Source: JAWCLZ01 sp038850275
Lineage (GTDB): Archaea; Halobacteriota; JAWCLZ01
Direction of reading: 5' to 3'
DNA length: 23,222 bases
NCBI GenBank assembly: GCA_038850275.1
Contig: JAWCLZ010000018.1
Span: 1 to 23,222 of the forward strand
Shown piece by piece: positions 1 to 6,706 of this stretch (position 1 is its first letter; each line of letters starts with the position of its first letter). The notes under the pieces were generated by a model, which saw only the letters and a program-made list of their open reading frames with translations, was not told where the DNA came from and searched no databases. Position numbers and translations under genes: made by a program.

Positions 1-339
1 TATGGAACTACCTAAGTAAATTTAATCCAGATTTAATTGTCTCCTTCAATGGTTACCGCTTTGACATTCCATTTCTTTACGTTAGATCACTCCTCAACGA
101 GGTAAAGCCATCTCTACCCATAAATACAAATAAGTATAATATGGATAGATCGAATCATTTTGATTGCATGCTCGTTCTCTCCCATAACGATGTTTTCCCT
201 TGGTTTCCCTAGAAATAGCTTGTAGAATTCAATATTGAAATTCCCCAATGCGAGGTTAAGGGGGGAAGGGATAATTAAGAAGTGCGAAGCTGATTTAACA
301 ATACTCGAGAAACTCTATAGCAAGACTCAAATGGATTAA
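1..339 (+). pseudogene. Remnant of an RNase H-like 3'-5' exonuclease domain gene, cut by the window start
   Basis: The frame beginning at base 3 reads DLIVSFNGYRFDIPFLYVRS, which resembles the Exo II region (N-x3-FD) of DnaQ-like or family B polymerase exonuclease domains. It runs on through HFDCMLVLSHNDVFPWF and then meets two TAG codons near 211-219. Past the stops the same frame gives LVEFNIEIP, and a shifted frame gives GIIKKCEADLTILEKLY, which looks like an Exo III region, ending at TAA 337-339. Two stops and at least one frameshift in a stretch that still aligns domain-like from end to end indicate a pseudogene. The upstream part lies outside the window, so I cannot say whether this was a stand-alone nuclease or part of a larger protein. 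Confidence 0.55.
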
Positions 340-399
340 TGTGAAATTCGGTTAGATCTGGATTAATGGATTTATAGAACCATTAGTTCCTTTTACAAA

Positions 400-408
400 T
401 TTTTAAAT
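400..408 (+). promoter_or_regulatory. TATA box of the zinc-finger/OGG1/thiolase operon
   Basis: TTTTTAAAT is centred about 29 nt before the ATG at 433. That is the spacing expected for a leaderless or very short-leader archaeal transcript, and no Shine-Dalgarno sequence precedes 433. It supports 433, not 470, as the first start of the operon. A second AT-rich run at 421-429 lies too close to act as the TATA box. Confidence 0.45.
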
Positions 409-432
409 CATCAGCTGCATATATTTTATAGC

Positions 433-594
433 ATGGGCGAAGTAGCTGGAATATGTAGTTTCTGTAGAAATGTTGGCTCCCTATACACCTGCAGTTTATG
501 TGGAGCTATTGTTTGCAAAATATGCTATGTTCCACAGCGAAGAATTTGCAAGCGCTGCGCGCGAGAGTTCGGAGTTGGCGAGCGAAGGTTTTGA
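433..594 (+). CDS. Small zinc-finger protein, 53 aa
   Basis: This short ORF starts at ATG 433 and ends at TGA 592-594. It holds eight cysteines in four pairs: CSFC, CSLC, CKIC and CKRC. That is close to HIT-type or double zinc-ribbon proteins, so it probably binds two zinc ions; I cannot assign a partner. It is the first gene after the TATA box at 400-408 and ends 4 nt before the OGG1 start, so it is almost certainly co-transcribed with the glycosylase and thiolase genes. The thiolase has similar zinc motifs at both ends. The reading frame is supported by the cysteine spacing and by the leaderless promoter distance. A longer reading of the glycosylase frame from 470 would overlap this gene and adds an N-terminus unlike OGG1. 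Confidence 0.7.
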   Translation: MGEVAGICSFCRNVGSLYTCSLCGAIVCKICYVPQRRICKRCAREFGVGERRF

Positions 595-598
595 TTTT

Positions 599-1417
599 AT
601 GGAGTTTTATATAGAGAATTTTAATTTACATCACACTCTCAACTGCGGCCAAGTTTTCCGCTGGAGATTCAATGGCAGAGAATGGATTGGAATTGTTAAG
701 AATTCCATCGTAAAAGCCAAGCAGATGAATGGGATATTAGCTGTGGAGGCTGATCTCGATAGCGAGGTAATTTCAAATTACTTTCGCTTGGATGACGATC
801 TCGAGGAGATCTATAGCTGCATAGGTAGAGATAAAAATATACAAAGGGCAATTGAATTATACCGCGGGCTTCGTCTCATTCGCCAAGACCCCTGGGAGTG
901 CTTAATTTCCTTTGTTTGTTCAGCTGCGAGTAATATCCCAAGGATTCAAAACATGATCGAGAACCTCTGCAAAAACTTCGGGGCTAGAATTGCTCCAAGG
1001 TATTATAGTTTCCCCACTCCGAGTAGGCTTTCAAGTGCAACTGAGCTTGAGTTGAGAAAATGCGGATTGGGCTTTCGCTCTGCCATAGTGCTTGAGGCAG
1101 CTAAATTAGTTGTGAATAGGGAGATCGATTTAGATAGACTGCCGAGATTGGATTACTCAACCGCTAAGGAGAAATTGAAAGCAATTAAAGGCGTGGGTGA
1201 CAAAATCGCTGATTGCGTTTTACTTTTTTCTTGCGACAAGCTAGAGGCCTTTCCAGTGGATAGACATATAAAAAGATATATCCAGCGAGTTTATCTCAAG
1301 AGATGTGCTTCAAATGAAGCAATAAGAAATTTTGCTCGAAATTACTTTGGGAAATACTGTGGATATGCCCAGCAATATATCTTTACTTATCAACGTGAGA
1401 GGAGGCAGCTAGGATGA
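599..1417 (+). CDS. ogg: 8-oxoguanine DNA glycosylase/AP lyase, OGG1 type
   Basis: The 272-aa protein (start ATG 599) belongs to the HhH-GPD superfamily. Residues 14-23 (LNCGQVFRWR) match the N-terminal OGG1 segment. A helix-hairpin-helix at 197-211 (KGVGDKIADCVLLFS) carries the catalytic lysine K202, and the conserved acid is D221 in PVDRH. The family removes 8-oxoguanine opposite cytosine and nicks the abasic site by beta-elimination, in base-excision repair. The frame stays open back to 470, but residues upstream of 599 do not look like OGG1 and coincide with the zinc-finger gene in another frame. The 3' end overlaps the next gene by 4 nt (ATGA), so the two are translationally coupled. Confidence 0.88.
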   Translation: MEFYIENFNLHHTLNCGQVFRWRFNGREWIGIVKNSIVKAKQMNGILAVEADLDSEVISNYFRLDDDLEEIYSCIGRDKNIQRAIELYRGLRLIRQDPWECLISFVCSAASNIPRIQNMIENLCKNFGARIAPRYYSFPTPSRLSSATELELRKCGLGFRSAIVLEAAKLVVNREIDLDRLPRLDYSTAKEKLKAIKGVGDKIADCVLLFSCDKLEAFPVDRHIKRYIQRVYLKRCASNEAIRNFARNYFGKYCGYAQQYIFTYQRERRQLG

Positions 1418-2328
1418 AGTGTGATAAATGCAGCTCTCGAGCAATAATTTTTCAGAAATATTCAGGCATGCATCTATGCAAGGATCACTTCTGCGAAGAT
1501 TTGGAGAGGAAGGTTAAACGGCGAATGCGCTTGGAGAGAATGGTAATGAAGCATGACCATGTTTTAATAGGGCTTAGTGGGGGCAAAGATAGCGTGGTAT
1601 TGCTATATCTCCTTAAATCCATTTTTAAAGATCGCCTTGATTTGAAGTTCACAGCTTTAACCATAGATGAAGGTATAGCTGGCTATAGACCTAAAACTCT
1701 TGAAAATGCAAAGCAAGTTACTCAAGAGCTTGATGTTGACCATAAGATATTAAGCTTTAAAGAGGAATTTGGAGTAACCCTTGATGAAATAATGCAGGTA
1801 AAGCGAGATGTAGCAGCTTGCACATACTGTGGAGTTTTTCGAAAGGTTTTACTCAACAAATATGCGAATCAAATCCACGCTACCAAAGTTGCTACTGGCC
1901 ATAATTTAGATGATGAAGCTCAAGCTGTGTTGATGAATTATCTCAAGGGAGATATTGAAAGGCTTGCAAGACTCAAGCCTGCGAAGATCCAACCTGCTCT
2001 TGTGCCAAGGATTAAGCCACTGCAGGATGTACCTGAGAAGGAAGTGGCTCTCTATGCAATTGTAAAGGGATTGAAGATAAGCTTAGATGAATGTCCCTAT
2101 GCACAGCAATCATTTCGCGCTGAGATTCGCGATATATTGAATGAATTCGAAGTAAAACATCCTGGTACAAAATATGGGGTAATGGCTGGTTTTGAAAAAA
2201 TTCAGCCAGCTTTAAAAGATATATATAAACAAATAGAGCTTTATTCCTGCGAGAATTGCGGCGAGCCCACAACCAATAAGCTCTGTCAAGCTTGCAAACT
2301 CTTGAAGCAAATAAAAAATAATAAATAA
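1414..2328 (+). CDS. tRNA 2-thiolation enzyme, TtuA/NcsA (Ncs6) family
   Basis: The protein has 304 aa. An N-terminal zinc motif (C3, C6, C22, H25) is followed by an adenylating PP-loop SGGKDS at 55-60. Cysteines C136 and C139 (CTYC) and C227 are the expected [4Fe-4S]/catalytic set, TGHNLDDEAQ lies at 161-170, and a C-terminal zinc ribbon uses C279, C282, C291 and C294. Family members activate a tRNA uridine with ATP and replace its 2-oxygen with sulfur. The sequence alone does not separate position-54 (TtuA, thermophile ribothymidine) from position-34 (NcsA/Ncs6, wobble uridine) enzymes. The gene overlaps ogg by 4 nt. It ends in a run of AT-rich repeats shared with the converging ftsZ. Confidence 0.88.
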   Translation: MKCDKCSSRAIIFQKYSGMHLCKDHFCEDLERKVKRRMRLERMVMKHDHVLIGLSGGKDSVVLLYLLKSIFKDRLDLKFTALTIDEGIAGYRPKTLENAKQVTQELDVDHKILSFKEEFGVTLDEIMQVKRDVAACTYCGVFRKVLLNKYANQIHATKVATGHNLDDEAQAVLMNYLKGDIERLARLKPAKIQPALVPRIKPLQDVPEKEVALYAIVKGLKISLDECPYAQQSFRAEIRDILNEFEVKHPGTKYGVMAGFEKIQPALKDIYKQIELYSCENCGEPTTNKLCQACKLLKQIKNNK

Positions 2329-2357
2329 TAAATAATAAAATAATAAATTAAAAAATA
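2311..2357. repeat. TAA-rich low-complexity junction between two convergent genes
   Basis: Repeated AATAATAAA-type units cover the end of the thiolase gene (KQIKNNK tail and stop) and the 29-bp gap to ftsZ. The pattern looks like slipped-strand expansion. The T-rich tracts on either strand could serve as transcription termination sites for both genes. Confidence 0.5.
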
Positions 2358-3476
2358 TTATTTAATTATGTCGATAATTGAATCCACGTCCTTCTTCTTT
2401 TCATCCCTTCTCGAGGACGAGCTGCTGAATGAGGGAACCCTTCTGCTCTCACTCTTGCCTAGAATTTGAGCAGATTGAATGCCTGTCATTATCGCCATAA
2501 CGCGAACTCTACCCTCATAATCCTTTCTAACCCTCGCTCCCCAGATCACATTTGCATGTGGATCAAGCTCGTAAGTTAATGCCTCAGCAATTTCATCTGC
2601 TTCCTTCAAAGTCATATCAGGGCCGCCTGTGATATGCACCAATGCACCAGTAGCACCTCTATAATCCACATCTAGCAATGGATGATTCAAACAAGCTCTA
2701 ACCACGTTCTCTGCTTTATCTTGGCTCTTGGTCTCACCAACTAGCATTACAGCTACCCCACCGCAGTTCATGATAGCGCGAACATCTGCGTAATCGAGAT
2801 TGATGAGCGAGGGCTGAGTTATAGTTTCAGAAATACCCTTTACAGTTTCAGCAATAAGTTGATCCATAACTGAGAAAGCCTGTTCTATAGGTAAGTTGGG
2901 TACATATTCCAGCAAGCGATTATTATCAAGCACGATCACAGAATCAGCCGCTTGCCTTAGCTCTTCAATTCCCTCCTCTGCTTTAATCAACCTAGCCCGC
3001 TCAACTCTAAATGGTGAGGAAACCATGCCTACAACAATAGCACCTTGCTCTTTAGCTATCTGTGCTACAACTGGCGCTGAGCCAGTACCAGTTCCACCGC
3101 CCATTCCAGCTGTTACAAAAACTAGGTCAGCGTCCTTAAGTACTTCTTCAAGTGTACCCCTAGCTAGCTCAGCAGCCTTTCTACCCACCTCTGGAAAACC
3201 GCCTGCTCCTAGTCCTCGAGTTAGAGATTTGCCAATTAAGATCTTTTTATCTGCTTGAATCAAGTCCAAGTGCTGCTTATCAGTGTTTATGGCAATGGTT
3301 AATGCTCCTTCAACGCCCATGTTGTATAGCCTATTTATGGTATTATTCCCTGCACCTCCGCAGCCCACTATAACAATGGAAGGTGTTCCAAATTCCTCGA
3401 GGTCCTCTTCCTCTGAATGGATTTTTTGTTTTTCAACTTCATTAAATTTCAAAGCTTCTTGTACTATCGATTCCAT
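2358..3476 (-). CDS. ftsZ: Cell division GTPase FtsZ
   Basis: The 372-aa tubulin-family GTPase assembles the division ring at the cytoplasmic membrane. From the chosen start the nucleotide-binding features are GCGGAGNNT at 38-46, NTDKQHL at 64-70 and the tubulin signature GGGTGTGS at 127-134, with the synergy-loop region in the C-terminal half. The tail has a serine/charged linker (SFSSSSSRRDEKKKD) before a short conserved-looking end, DSIIDIIK. The frame extends to a GTG at 3500, but ATG 3476 has a purine-rich Shine-Dalgarno (GAGGGGATGG) just upstream, so I start there. It is convergent with the thiolase gene and has a TATA box at 3641-3650, which would give a leader of about 140 nt. Confidence 0.95.
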   Translation of the reverse strand: MESIVQEALKFNEVEKQKIHSEEEDLEEFGTPSIVIVGCGGAGNNTINRLYNMGVEGALTIAINTDKQHLDLIQADKKILIGKSLTRGLGAGGFPEVGRKAAELARGTLEEVLKDADLVFVTAGMGGGTGTGSAPVVAQIAKEQGAIVVGMVSSPFRVERARLIKAEEGIEELRQAADSVIVLDNNRLLEYVPNLPIEQAFSVMDQLIAETVKGISETITQPSLINLDYADVRAIMNCGGVAVMLVGETKSQDKAENVVRACLNHPLLDVDYRGATGALVHITGGPDMTLKEADEIAEALTYELDPHANVIWGARVRKDYEGRVRVMAIMTGIQSAQILGKSESRRVPSFSSSSSRRDEKKKDVDSIIDIIK

Positions 3477-3640
3477 TTTCCATCCCCTCAATTTCTGCAC
3501 AATCTTTTTCCAATTTCAACAAGCTTCCAGCCGTCCAATTTGCCTTCTCTGGACGGAAGTTAAAGCTACCATTATTTTTAATACTAAGGAAGGCGATCGT
3601 GCAATCCATCCCCTAGCATGGCTTATTTTATGCATCTAGC

Positions 3641-3650
3641 TATATAAATT
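3641..3650 (-). promoter_or_regulatory. Candidate TATA box for ftsZ
   Basis: On the minus strand this reads AATTTATATA, a good archaeal TATA match preceded by the purine-rich sequence CGAAAA (BRE-like). Transcription would start near 3616, leaving a long leader before ATG 3476. No other convincing TATA lies nearer. Confidence 0.4.
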
Positions 3651-3785
3651 TTTCGAATATAATATAAGTTAAAAACTTTGAGCAATAATTCAAGATGCGA
3701 GCTTAGAAGGTGACTCAAAAATATATTCATATATTCAAAAATGCTAAATATTCGAGGCAAAAATAATAGAAATATCACTATTCCA

Positions 3786-3895
3786 CCCGCCTTAACTCAG
3801 CCTGGTTAGAGTGCGCGGCTGTAGTTCAAAATCACGCTAGTGATATACCGCGTGCCGATACCGCGATGTCCCCGGTTCAAATCCGGGAGGCGGGA
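3786..3895 (+). tRNA. tRNA-Tyr(GTA), intron-containing
   Basis: The acceptor arms CCCGCCT (3786-3792) and AGGCGGG (3888-3894) pair perfectly, with discriminator A3895. The C1-G72 pair is the archaeal/eukaryal tyrosine identity element. The D stem is ACTC/GAGT (3795-3798, 3809-3812), the anticodon stem CGCGG/CCGCG (3814-3818, 3861-3865), the variable loop ATGTC, and the T arm CCCGG-TTCAAAT-CCGGG (3871-3887). The anticodon GTA is at 3821-3823. A 35-nt insertion after position 37 is read as an intron; removing it leaves a 75-nt tRNA with a normal 7-nt anticodon loop. CCA is not encoded. A candidate TATA element (CTAAATAT) lies at about 3744-3751. Confidence 0.85.
3825..3859 (+). other. Intron of tRNA-Tyr, position 37/38
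   Basis: The 35-nt insert contains a perfect hairpin, ATCAC-GCTA-GTGAT (3831-3844). Its 3' part repeats the 8-mer ATACCGCG (3845-3852) found again across the 3' splice site (3858-3865), so the 5' anticodon-stem strand can pair with either copy. The bulge-helix-bulge that the splicing endonuclease normally needs is only approximate here: CTGT (3819-3822) against GCCG (3854-3857) has one mismatch. The exact cut sites are therefore inferred from the mature tRNA fold. Confidence 0.6.
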
Positions 3896-3897
3896 CT

Positions 3898-3970
3898 GCC
3901 CGGGTAGTGTAGTGGCCCATCATGAAGGCCTGTCGAGCCTTCGACTCGGGTTCAAATCCCGACCCGGGCG
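3898..3970 (+). tRNA. tRNA-Asp(GTC)
   Basis: The acceptor stem GCCCGGG (3898-3904) pairs with CCCGGGC (3963-3969), discriminator G3970. The anticodon arm AAGGC-CTGTCGA-GCCTT gives anticodon GTC. The T arm is TCGGG-TTCAAAT-CCCGA. The length is 73 nt with no intron and no encoded CCA. It begins 2 nt after tRNA-Tyr, so both must come from one precursor. Confidence 0.93.
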
Positions 3971-4691
3971 TAATCTCTTATTTAAACGCCCTCTAAAAAA
4001 ACATTAAATTTTTTGATATAAAATTACGCAGGTTAATAAATTCGATAAATCAGTGGGAAATAGAATTTGTTTGTGGACAAGAAATTTATAGCCTGAAACT
4101 CTCTAGCACAATATCAACCTCTCAAAGCATAAATCAAGAGCCCCTGCGAAGATTGCAAAATCTAATATTGTCCATCCCCGAAAAATGTTTTTGGAACTCT
4201 TCTCTTTGCGCTCTTGTGTATATTGCGATGAGATAAGGATCTTGCTGATGAAATAAAAATTTTGCACATGCAAAAAGGTATATTGGAAAAATGTTCTTTG
4301 GAAAAATGCTCTCGATTCTGGTGAAACCTCTCGATAGCAAGGTTTCAAATCTCGCTAAATGACTGTCAAGATGCCACGCTATTCCTCACTTTAGTGCTCT
4401 GAATCAAATATGCTCTGTTATCTGCTGTGGTTTTTCCTCAAAATTTGAGTCGCTGTTTAATGATTCATCGTATGCACTTCTCTTCTTCCCAAGTTAAAAA
4501 AATTCTTCTTACAATTAAAGATTCTATCTCTAGGGAAATTATCTGTCCTTTTGAGAATGATCAGAATATCTCGCAAATCCATTGAAACATGTGCGAAGTA
4601 GATAGTGTAAAGATGTAATTCTGTGTTATCTAATTTTTGAGTGATTGCAGATCTATTTTCTTAAACAAGTTTTCCCGCGTTATTCGCGGTA
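3971..4691. other. Gene-poor decayed stretch
   Basis: After tRNA-Asp there is a T-rich run (about 4008-4014) that could terminate the tRNA transcript. No intact gene is supported across about 720 bp. On the minus strand, 4348 to 4103 gives two overlapping frames that read as a composite tail: DPYLIAIYTRAQREEFQKHF in one frame, then FAIFAGALDLCFERLILC and a stop in another. That is compatible with the C-terminus of a lost gene, but I cannot name it. From 4350 to 4690 I see nothing codon-like or structured. Confidence 0.4.
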
Positions 4692-5066
4692 ACGAATGAT
4701 TCATCAATTGAGATGCTAAAGTACCTTGAAAGAAAAGCTGAGAAAGAAGGACTTAAAGATAGAATTCAAATATTAAGAGCTGAAGCATCTTCCATTGGAC
4801 TTAAAAATGAATCGATAGATCTTTGTGTCTAATAGTGTTCTTCACGAACTCTTTAGTCCAGAAGCAGTTTTAGCAGAGATGCTTAGGGTATTAAAACTAG
4901 GTGGATGGGTAATTATTGACTTTAGAGATACAAGAATCAGTAGGCTAATAGTAGATCTCATAGATGCACTGGACCATTTAGCGTTAATGAATTGGAAAAT
5001 CTATTCACCAAAAGAGGTCTAAGTATAGAAGTTAGACCAATAAAACACTGGTTATGGAGTTGGTAA
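4692..5066 (+). pseudogene. Class I SAM-dependent methyltransferase remnant
   Basis: Three frames join into one methyltransferase-like sequence. The first gives SSIEMLKYLERKAEKEGL then IQILRAEASSIGLKNESIDL (post-motif I to motif II region). A 1-nt deletion near 4825 leads to SNSVLHELFSPEAVLAEMLR and VLKLGGWVIIDF, the usual motif III-IV region of Methyltransf_11/25 proteins. A second shift near 5000 gives LFTKRGLSIEVRPIKHWLWSW and a stop at 5064-5066. The N-terminal glycine-rich SAM-binding motif I is not found upstream. Substrate unknown. The 65-residue open frame at 4825-5022 is only the middle fragment. Confidence 0.65.
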
Positions 5067-5212
5067 AAAGTGAAATTCAATTTTTACTTCTTTGGCATTG
5101 CTCAAAATTTAATTGACAAATTTTATTTAGTATAGTGATTATAACTATTATCCAACGGAGAGTTAGGATTATGATATTAAAGGAGGAAGAATAAAGGAGG
5201 AAGAAAGATTAA

Positions 5213-5632
5213 ATGGCTAAAGAGGAGAAATACACAAAAAATTTGGAGTGGTTAGTGGAGCATCTTAAGTTTGACCTTGAAAAGACTCAATCTGAAGTTG
5301 AGAGATTAAAGAAAGAAGCAGAATTAAAAGCTGTTATTGAGCAAGCTATATCCAAAATAGACCAAATCTCTAGAAAAATTGAGGAAATAGCCTCATCTCG
5401 AAGACTAAAACGAGAAATGAAACCAAAAGCTAGAAGATTTAACTATAAAAAATTTATAGAGGAAAAGCTCATAGGTAGAGAGGCCTTTACTCTCAAGGAA
5501 ATTAGAGAAGAATTCAAACTGCCTAAATATAAAGCTCATACTCTTGCTGAGAAGATAAAAAAGGAATATGCGGATAAATTCACAGTAACAAAAGATAGAG
5601 AAGGAATAAAATTCAAGGCACTGTCAAAATAG
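5213..5632 (+). CDS. Hypothetical coiled-coil protein with C-terminal winged-helix-like region, 139 aa
   Basis: I do not recognise the family. Residues 1-70 are strongly charged with heptad-like spacing (LEWLVEHLKFDLEKTQSEVE and on), predicting a long coiled coil. Residues 75-139 are basic and resemble a small winged helix: AFTLKEIREEFKLPKYKAHT followed by a TVTKDREGIKFK wing-like end. It may therefore be a small dimeric DNA- or RNA-binding protein; this is inference. It has no signal peptide or membrane segment. Start ATG 5213 has a strong Shine-Dalgarno (AGGAGGAAG at 5196-5204). The same AAAGGAGGAAGA stretch occurs just before (from 5179), and a seven-codon frame MILKEEE precedes it. Both flanks are pseudogenes, so this is the only intact gene between tRNA-Asp and cbiM. 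Confidence 0.7.
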   Translation: MAKEEKYTKNLEWLVEHLKFDLEKTQSEVERLKKEAELKAVIEQAISKIDQISRKIEEIASSRRLKREMKPKARRFNYKKFIEEKLIGREAFTLKEIREEFKLPKYKAHTLAEKIKKEYADKFTVTKDREGIKFKALSK

Positions 5633-5647
5633 TTCAAGCCTTTGATT

Positions 5648-6164
5648 TCAATATAAAATAATCTTAAGGGTTTTAGAATCAGCATATTTCCCATTGACAT
5701 TGAGAGTTATGGCTATGTTATATTCCCCAGCAAGGTGTATCCCATTTATTTCAGCTTGAGTATTGAAAATTGCTGAAAGCATTTTTCTTCATTTGGCACT
5801 ATGGTTTCAGAGTACTCAAATGTCCAACTTCGAGATCTCTCATCTTCACTCTTGGTTTGAAGCAGCAGACTCGCCCAGGCTTGCAAGTTGCTTTAACTAC
5901 CACTTTTTCAGTTGTGATATTCACAAGTCCGGTGTTTAATACAACTAATCTTGGTTTTACTTTATCACCTGCTTTAACTCTTTATCAAATTCTATCCTCA
6001 ATATTTTAGCTGCAATCTCAAGTGGGAGTTGGAATAGGAGTCATACTTTTAGCTGTGGAAGTTGGAGTTTGCACTTGCTGAGGGAAAAACATTTCGAAGC
6101 AGCCGCTTTATGAAATAGCAATGATGATGAAAAATACAGTTTTTATTCTAATCATCTTTTTCAT
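5648..6164 (-). pseudogene. Decayed secreted lipoprotein gene
   Basis: On the minus strand ATG 6164 opens a signal peptide MKKMIRIKTVFFIIIAIS, then a stop codon, then SGC, which completes a lipobox. A Thr/Pro-rich linker follows (TPTSTAKSMTPIPTPT). After more stops a shifted frame gives GDKVKPRLVVLNTGLVNITT and EKVVVKATCKPG, typical of extracellular beta-sandwich (CARDB-like) domains. A further frame gives AEINGIHLAGEYNIAITLNV and NGKYADSKTLKIILY with a stop at 5648-5650. Signal peptide, linker and domain are in the right order, but at least three stops or shifts break them. A TATA box (6298-6305) and a leader hairpin (6218-6250) are still present. Confidence 0.7.
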
Positions 6165-6217
6165 CTTTTCTTAGCATCTTTTTCAATCTTCTTTGGAATA
6201 CAAAAATGAGGGGGTTG

Positions 6218-6250
6218 GGGTTAGAGAGGGAGGAAAAAAGTCTCTAACCC
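6218..6250. repeat. Perfect 10-bp inverted repeat (hairpin) in the leader of the lipoprotein pseudogene
   Basis: GGGTTAGAGA (6218-6227) and TCTCTAACCC (6241-6250) are exact reverse complements around a 13-nt loop. It sits between the minus-strand TATA box and the lipoprotein start, so it would form in the 5' leader RNA. It could be an operator or a structured leader. Confidence 0.6.
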
Positions 6251-6297
6251 AGATAGGGGGCCATAGTATAGGGAGCATGTTTAATTTTATCACTAGA

Positions 6298-6305
6298 TAT
6301 ATAAA
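6298..6305 (-). promoter_or_regulatory. TATA box for the lipoprotein pseudogene
   Basis: The minus strand reads TTTATATA, close to the archaeal consensus. The start codon lies about 135 nt downstream, with the hairpin in between. Confidence 0.4.
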
Positions 6306-6312
6306 TATTTTT

Positions 6313-6706
6313 TGGTTATAATAACAAATTTTAATTTTATTTTTGCTTTTTTTAATAAAGATTTTGAATATTATAAGAATTTATCATTTTAATTTAAGGG
6401 GATAAAATTTGGCAGAATTTTGCAAGAGGCCCAGAAACGATGTAGGGCATTGCAACACTTCCACCAGTTCTCTTTTCTGATTAAAAATAACGCAAGTTTT
6501 TTATAAATACTTTGAGTTAGAGCGTAGTGAAAGTATTTTCAACGAATTTATTCAAAGCAATCAACTTCTCAAAAATGCGTTATTATCATCATTGATCAGC
6601 TTAGGCTTGCAAGCATAAAGTGCTAAAAAAATGTTTTAATTCAATTGAATAACAACTGTTACTCAAATGGAAATATTCAAATGCATTGATAATTTAAAAA
6701 AGAAAT
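6313..6706. promoter_or_regulatory. Upstream region of the cobalamin operon
   Basis: No gene is supported in these 394 bp. The best plus-strand TATA box is TTTTATAAATA at 6499-6509, giving a start near 6530 and a leader of about 175 nt. The leader holds three dyads: GCTTGCAAGC (6605-6614), ATTCAATTGAAT (6639-6650) and the longer repeat at 6645-6666. I looked for a cobalamin riboswitch B12-box and did not see one. Confidence 0.4.
6645..6666. promoter_or_regulatory. Candidate operator upstream of cbiM
   Basis: The arms TTGAATAACA and TGTTACTCAA pair at 9 of 10 positions with a 2-nt centre, 40 nt before the cbiM start. A two-fold symmetric site of about 22 bp is the size bound by a dimeric regulator. 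It overlaps the 12-bp palindrome ATTCAATTGAAT. The regulator is unknown; the arms do not look like the GTATGA/TCATAC NikR site. Confidence 0.4.

Noticed and set aside
211..219. TAG codons read as pyrrolysine in the first remnant
   Set aside because: Two TAGs within nine bases plus a downstream frameshift fit decay better. No Pyl machinery in view.
470..598. N-terminal extension of the OGG1 frame from ATG 470
   Set aside because: Coincides with the zinc-finger gene in another frame, and the extra residues do not resemble OGG1. ATG 599 gives a canonical N-terminus.
2896..3639. Plus-strand open frames of about 120 aa opposite ftsZ
   Set aside because: Composition is low-complexity Ser/Pro/Ala expected from antisense of ftsZ. 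No motif or promoter.
5770..6009. Plus-strand 79-aa open frame
   Set aside because: It is the antisense of the lipoprotein pseudogene, which has signal peptide, lipobox and domain in order on the minus strand.
6411..6490. Minus-strand frame reading NQKRELVEVLQCPTSFLGLL
   Set aside because: Too short, no start, no family resemblance that I can name.
6313..6706. Cobalamin riboswitch upstream of cbiM
   Set aside because: No recognisable B12-box or core motifs; only short dyads.
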